Notes under the pieces: generated by a model | What the model saw: only the letters and a program-made list of their open reading frames with translations | Database searches by the model: none | What the model was told of the DNA's origin: nothing | Made by a program: the position numbers and the translations under genes | Part shown: positions 60,272 to 64,000 of the stretch, piece by piece | Layout of the letters: each line of letters begins with the position of its first letter | How positions within the stretch are numbered: the stretch's first letter is position 1 | From: Oscillospiraceae bacterium | GTDB lineage: Bacteria > Bacillota > Clostridia > Oscillospirales > Ruminococcaceae | DNA length: 64,000 bases | Direction of reading: 5' to 3' | Assembly: GCA_009776305.1 (NCBI GenBank) | Contig: WRLY01000001.1 | Span: 248,001-312,000 of the forward strand

Positions 60272-60296
60272 GGGGGCAGATTGCCGCCCTTACAAA
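60266..60296 (+). terminator. Hairpin after the Abi_2 gene
   Basis: TTGTAAGGGGGC / GCCGCCCTTACAA around AGATT, overlapping the stop codon. The T run is poor. Confidence 0.5.
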
Positions 60297-60366
60297 TAAA
60301 CCCTTTCAGCACTACCATAAAATCTCGTTTTTCGCCCTGAAACGGGGTTTTTTTCTTGTTTTTCTA

Positions 60367-60395
60367 TTGAAATTCAAAGCAAATTATGGTATACT
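60367..60395 (+). promoter_or_regulatory. Promoter of gyrB
   Basis: TTGAAA (60367-60372), 17 nt, TATACT (60390-60395). Confidence 0.6.
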
Positions 60396-60475
60396 ATTAT
60401 ATAATATGGTATTTATAATAATTCTGCTTTAAAATCAACCCGTGTTTTGATAGAATTTTAAGGCGAATTGATTAC

Positions 60476-62560
60476 ATGGAAAAAGAAAGGTATAGATTTG
60501 TGAGTGAAACATTAGATGTTGGGGTGGTTTCCGCTGTAAAATTACCCGAGATTAAAGACAAAGAAGAATTAACCCAGGTAGCCCATGAATACGGCGCAGA
60601 CGATATTCAGGTGTTGGAAGGGTTGGAAGCGGTTCGCAAACGCCCCGGAATGTATATAGGCTCGACGGGTGCGTCGGGTCTGCATCATCTTGTCTACGAA
60701 ATCATTGATAACTCGGTGGACGAGGCTTTAGCCGGCTACTGCAACGAAATCAGCCTTAACGTCCTCCCCGGCAATATTATCGAAATCACCGACAACGGGC
60801 GGGGAATTCCAACCGGAATTCACACGACTGAGGGTATTTCGGCAGCTACGATTGTTTACACTGTTTTGCACGCGGGGGGCAAGTTCGGGGGAGGCGGTTA
60901 TAAGGTCGCGGGGGGCTTGCACGGAGTAGGCGCGGCTGTGGTAAACGCTTTGTCAGAATGGCTGGAGCTTAGAATCTGCGACGGCGAGAACATACATTTT
61001 CAGCGTTTTGAACGGGGACATTATTCCGAGCCTATGAAAATCATTAAAAAAACCAAACGACCTGGCGAAACCTGGACTAACGTGCGGTTTTTAGCCGATT
61101 CGGAAATTTTTGCCTCAGTTGACTACGATTTTCCAACAATACTTGAACGTATGCGCGAGCAGGCGTTTTTAAATGCGGGACTTAAACTAAACGTCACAGA
61201 CAGCCGCGACCAAAACGATATAAAGGGTGATGAATTTTGCTATGAGGGCGGAATCGTCAGCTACGTCAACTGGCTTCAAAAAAAGCGCGGCGCCGAGGTT
61301 TTGCACCCCGACGTGGTTTATTTCAGCGGCGTGGTGGAAGATATAACGGTAGAAGTAGCGTTTCAATATAACACCGATTTCAACAGCGAGGCAGTGCGTT
61401 CTTTCGCCAATAATATCCATACTGTAGAGGGCGGCACGCACGAAACCAGCTTTAAACGAGCCTTGAGTAAGGTTATAAACGATTTTGTTCTCGCCTCTCA
61501 AAAAGAAAAAGGAAATAAGTCGCAATCATCGCGCAGAGCCAAACCTAAAAAAGATGATAAAGAGAAAGAGTTTGTTTCTCTTTCGGGCGAGGCGATTCGG
61601 GAGGCCATAAACGCAGTAATCAGCGTTAAACTGCCCGAGTGTGAATTCGAGGGGCAGACCAAAACTAAACTCGGCAACCCCGAAGTCGGACCTATCGTTT
61701 ACAGAATCGTTTCGGAAAAGCTGACCTATTTCTTTGAGGAAAGCCCTGAAACAATTGCGGTAATCGTGCAAAAGTCCATAAATTCACAAGCAGCGCGTGA
61801 CGCGGCAAGAAAAGCGATGGAAGCCAAACGCAAATCTGCCGTTGACGCGGCAGGACTTCCGGGAAAGCTTGCCGATTGCTATAACAAAGACCCTAACAAA
61901 ACCGAAGTCTATATCGTCGAGGGCGACTCGGCAGGCGGTTCGGCAAAGCAGGGCAGAAACAGCGAATTTCAGGCGATTTTACCCCTTTGGGGCAAGATGC
62001 TCAATGTAGAAAAGGCGCGAATTGATAAAGTTTACGGCAACGACAAACTTTTGCCCGTGGTAAAAGCGCTCGGTACGGGCTTGGGCGAAGATTTTGATTT
62101 ATCAAAATTACGTTACGGCAGGGTAGTTATCATGGCGGACGCCGACGTTGACGGCTCGCATATCAGAACATTGTTGCTGACCTTTTTCTTCAGATTTATG
62201 CGTCCGTTAATCGAATACGGGCATATTTATATCGCCCAGCCGCCGCTTTACAAGGTTTATCGCGGCAAGCAGGTGCGTTACGCCTTTACGGACGATGAAC
62301 GGGACGCTTTCACGCGGGAATTGGCAGGCGAGAGCGGTTCAAAGGTTGATATTCAGCGTTACAAGGGTCTTGGGGAAATGAACCCCGACCAACTTTGGGA
62401 AACTACAATGGACCCCTCAACCCGCACTATGGTCAAGGTTGAAATGGAGGACGCGGCAAACGCCGACGAAATTTTCTCGATTCTTATGGGGGACAAGGTA
62501 GAACCGCGCAGGGTTTTTATTGAGAAAAACGCGAGGTATGTTACCAATTTAGACGTGTAA
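60476..62560 (+). CDS. gyrB: DNA gyrase subunit B
   Basis: 694 residues from the ATG at 60476 (AAGGCG upstream). A GTG at 60500 has a better site (GAAAGG 9 nt before) and would give 686 residues. Either way the protein has an unusual extra of about 30-38 residues before the canonical DDIQVLEGLEAVRKRPGMYI. The ATPase domain has EIIDNSVDEAL, EITDNGRGIPTGIH and GLHGVGAAVVNALS. The TOPRIM domain has IVEGDSAGGSAKQGR and MADADVDGSHIRTLLL. The C-terminus has QRYKGLGEMNPDQLWETTMD. It negatively supercoils DNA with GyrA, encoded 0.8 kb downstream. Confidence 0.97.
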   Translation: MEKERYRFVSETLDVGVVSAVKLPEIKDKEELTQVAHEYGADDIQVLEGLEAVRKRPGMYIGSTGASGLHHLVYEIIDNSVDEALAGYCNEISLNVLPGNIIEITDNGRGIPTGIHTTEGISAATIVYTVLHAGGKFGGGGYKVAGGLHGVGAAVVNALSEWLELRICDGENIHFQRFERGHYSEPMKIIKKTKRPGETWTNVRFLADSEIFASVDYDFPTILERMREQAFLNAGLKLNVTDSRDQNDIKGDEFCYEGGIVSYVNWLQKKRGAEVLHPDVVYFSGVVEDITVEVAFQYNTDFNSEAVRSFANNIHTVEGGTHETSFKRALSKVINDFVLASQKEKGNKSQSSRRAKPKKDDKEKEFVSLSGEAIREAINAVISVKLPECEFEGQTKTKLGNPEVGPIVYRIVSEKLTYFFEESPETIAVIVQKSINSQAARDAARKAMEAKRKSAVDAAGLPGKLADCYNKDPNKTEVYIVEGDSAGGSAKQGRNSEFQAILPLWGKMLNVEKARIDKVYGNDKLLPVVKALGTGLGEDFDLSKLRYGRVVIMADADVDGSHIRTLLLTFFFRFMRPLIEYGHIYIAQPPLYKVYRGKQVRYAFTDDERDAFTRELAGESGSKVDIQRYKGLGEMNPDQLWETTMDPSTRTMVKVEMEDAANADEIFSILMGDKVEPRRVFIEKNARYVTNLDV

Positions 62561-62586
62561 GGGTTTTTAAGTTGAAAGGATTGCAG

Positions 62587-62736
62587 ATGTCAGAACAATT
62601 GCTGATTTATGAAACAGTAAAACGCTTTTTGCCCGATGATGTTGCAACTCCCGAAGATTTAGCAGATATAGTTGCGGCACAAAACGAATATCTTCGCGGT
62701 GAAACAATTAACCATAACGCTATTGATTGGAACTAA
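62587..62736 (+). CDS. Small antitoxin-like protein (49 aa)
   Basis: ATG with AAAGGA 6 nt upstream. It opens MSEQLLIYETVKRFLPDDVA and ends GETINHNAIDWN. The C-terminal pattern YLRGETxxHNxIDWN is like the tail of RelB/Phd-type antitoxins. No toxin gene is next to it. It lies between gyrB and the membrane protein gene on the same strand. Confidence 0.5.
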   Translation: MSEQLLIYETVKRFLPDDVATPEDLADIVAAQNEYLRGETINHNAIDWN

Positions 62737-62743
62737 AAATTAA

Positions 62744-63346
62744 ATGACGCAAATAAACTATAACAACACTATCCCCGAAATAAAACGCGCCTACTCGCTT
62801 TTTCGGCGTAAATACGCCCTACCGCGAATGATTCCGCTTACAATCGCCTTTTTAATTGTGCTTGTCTTCGGGGTTGATTTTGTTTTCAGAAACTCGTCAA
62901 GCTTTACCGGCTATATCCTAATCGCCCTCGCCGTGGGAATGGGCGTTTCACTTTGGACTCGCCCGATTATGGCGCAAAAAAAGCTTGTTGACACCGTTTC
63001 GGAACTTAATGATGAGCGGTACACAGCGCGGTTTTTTGATGACAGAATTGAAATTGACACAGAGATTATCCCCGACGACGGTGCTCTGACCGAAATCGTT
63101 GCAATTACAAAATACGGCGTTGACACGGTGGAAAATCCCGAAGTTTTAGAACAAGCTGAAAAACAAATCATTCAGCCGGAAACCTCGACAATCGGAATTA
63201 CTTCAGAGGAGCTTTTTTCGGTTGAAGATGGTGAAATTTTCTGCCTTTTTGTCAACAGAGCGCTGATTTATATTTTCCCCAAACGTTGCCTTACGGATGA
63301 ACAGGCGGCGGAAATCAGGGATTATTTTAAGAATAAGGCGATTTAA
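62744..63346 (+). CDS. YcxB-like membrane protein
   Basis: 200 residues. Two membrane helices (MIPLTIAFLIVLVFGVDFVF and FTGYILIALAVGMGVSLW) follow a polar N-terminus, and the cytoplasmic part ends in NRALIYIFPKRCLTDEQAAE, a YcxB-like C-terminal pattern (about residues 150-195). Function unknown. It starts 8 nt after the short gene and seems cotranscribed with it and gyrA. The ribosome binding site is weak (GGAACT). Confidence 0.6.
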   Translation: MTQINYNNTIPEIKRAYSLFRRKYALPRMIPLTIAFLIVLVFGVDFVFRNSSSFTGYILIALAVGMGVSLWTRPIMAQKKLVDTVSELNDERYTARFFDDRIEIDTEIIPDDGALTEIVAITKYGVDTVENPEVLEQAEKQIIQPETSTIGITSEELFSVEDGEIFCLFVNRALIYIFPKRCLTDEQAAEIRDYFKNKAI

Positions 63347-63384
63347 TTATATTCTTCAAAATAAAAAATTAAGGAAACAATTAA

Positions 63385-64000
63385 ATGGACATCAGATTAA
63401 TGCACCCCAATGAAAAAATCAAATTAATAGACATAGAAAAGGAAATGCGGCGCTCGTTCATGGATTATTCCATGTCGGTCATTGTGGCGCGGGCTTTGCC
63501 CGACGTGCGTGACGGCTTAAAGCCTGTTCACAGGCGGATTTTGTACACCCAGCATAAAAAAGGGCTGACCCATGACAAGCCCTATCATAAATGTGCAAGT
63601 ACAGTCGGTGCGGTTTTGGCTGAACATCACCCCCACGGCGACCAGGCAGTTTATGACACACTCGTAAGAATGGCGCAGGATTTTTCTCTGCGTTATCCGC
63701 TGATTGACGGGCACGGAAACTTCGGCTCAATCGACGGCGACGCGCCCGCGGCTTACAGATATACCGAGGCGCGTTTAGCGCGGATTTCGGAAGAAATGTT
63801 GCGCGACATAAATAAAGATACGGTAGACTTTGTGCCGAACTATGACGACAGTATTACCGAACCGTCAGTTCTGCCGTCACGTTTTCCGAATTTACTGCTG
63901 AACGGCTCTACAGGGATTGCAGTAGGTATGGCTACTAACATACCGCCGCATAATCTTAATGAAGTCGCCGAAGCCATTCAAATTTTGATTGAAAATCCGG
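63385..64000 (+). CDS. gyrA: DNA gyrase subunit A, N-terminal part (runs off the right edge)
   Basis: 205 codons are present from the ATG at 63385 (AAGGAA upstream). [20 protein letters not shown] is the family start. The region [20 protein letters not shown] is the quinolone-resistance segment. The catalytic Tyr is in [10 protein letters not shown]. At the position matching Ser83 of E. coli GyrA this protein has Gln87, and the following Asp (E. coli Asp87) is kept. [20 protein letters not shown] differs from the common ILYAMHELG pattern, so this is a diverged GyrA. Confidence 0.95.
   Translation, partial: MDIRLMHPNEKIKLIDIEKEMRRSFMDYSMSVIVARALPDVRDGLKPVHRRILYTQHKKGLTHDKPYHKCASTVGAVLAEHHPHGDQAVYDTLVRMAQDFSLRYPLIDGHGNFGSIDGDAPAAYRYTEARLARISEEMLRDINKDTVDFVPNYDDSITEPSVLPSRFPNLLLNGSTGIAVGMATNIPPHNLNEVAEAIQILIENP

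Overview
The window looks like the chromosome of an anaerobic, spore-forming member of the Clostridia (Firmicutes), probably gut-associated. The evidence is a dipicolinate synthase pair (spoVFA/spoVFB) for spore cores, a multi-subunit [FeFe] hydrogenase operon, rubrerythrin, glucuronate catabolism, strong AGGAGG-type ribosome binding sites, and many near-perfect TTGACA-17-TATAAT promoters. The species cannot be fixed from the sequence alone. Base composition is moderate and most genes look native. Accessory material is concentrated around 24-25 kb and 41.3-45.3 kb.

Layout. 1-5 kb: start of asd, a prepilin-like protein, a sialate O-acetylesterase, a membrane protein with a PNQQF repeat tail, tRNA-Leu(CAA) and queA. 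5-9.5 kb: an ECF sigma factor coupled to an anti-sigma-like membrane protein carrying a LytM/M23 domain, then a GT2-TPR glycosyltransferase. 9.6-11 kb: tRNA-Val(GAC), a short ribbon-helix-helix gene and an HNH nuclease. 11.1-17 kb: glucuronate catabolism (eda, uxuB, uxuA, uxaC and an SDR dehydrogenase, all on the minus strand). 17.2-18.7 kb: dipicolinate synthase. 18.8-23.5 kb: two lipoproteins and an orphan TctC-like binding protein. 23.6-25.1 kb: a RelB/PemK-type toxin-antitoxin pair, then two tandem type I toxin-antitoxin candidates, each a micropeptide of 22-28 residues facing an antisense promoter. 25.1-41.3 kb: one gene of 16.2 kb for a giant membrane-anchored repeat protein.

41.3-45.3 kb is an accessory stretch next to initiator tRNA-Met. 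It holds a candidate sRNA, a possible decayed gene, a lipoprotein, a strongly bounded structured ncRNA directly upstream of a putative nuclease gene, and four copies of the palindrome GTTGCCAATGTTGGCAAC placed at transcription-unit boundaries. 45.3-50.8 kb: a zinc-ribbon protein, purC, rubrerythrin, a secreted protein, two paralogous XRE regulators and a GH13 glycosidase. 50.9-56.2 kb: the electron-bifurcating-type hydrogenase operon (HndA, an ATPase-fold protein, HndB, HndC, HndD). 56.2-60.3 kb: a zinc-ribbon membrane protein, an SPL-like radical SAM protein, RNase Z, NAD synthetase and an Abi_2/HEPN protein. 60.4-64 kb: gyrB, two small genes and the start of gyrA.

How the genes work together. 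The uxaC-uxuB-uxuA-eda set takes D-glucuronate to pyruvate plus glyceraldehyde-3-phosphate, apart from a KDG kinase that is not in the window. The hydrogenase operon disposes of reductant as H2. The best candidates for undescribed biology are the twin type I modules, the ncRNA-nuclease pair inside the palindrome-delimited cassettes, and the ECF sigma factor whose partner carries a LytM domain lacking one catalytic histidine. All functional calls come from reading the sequence and from family knowledge; no database search was run.
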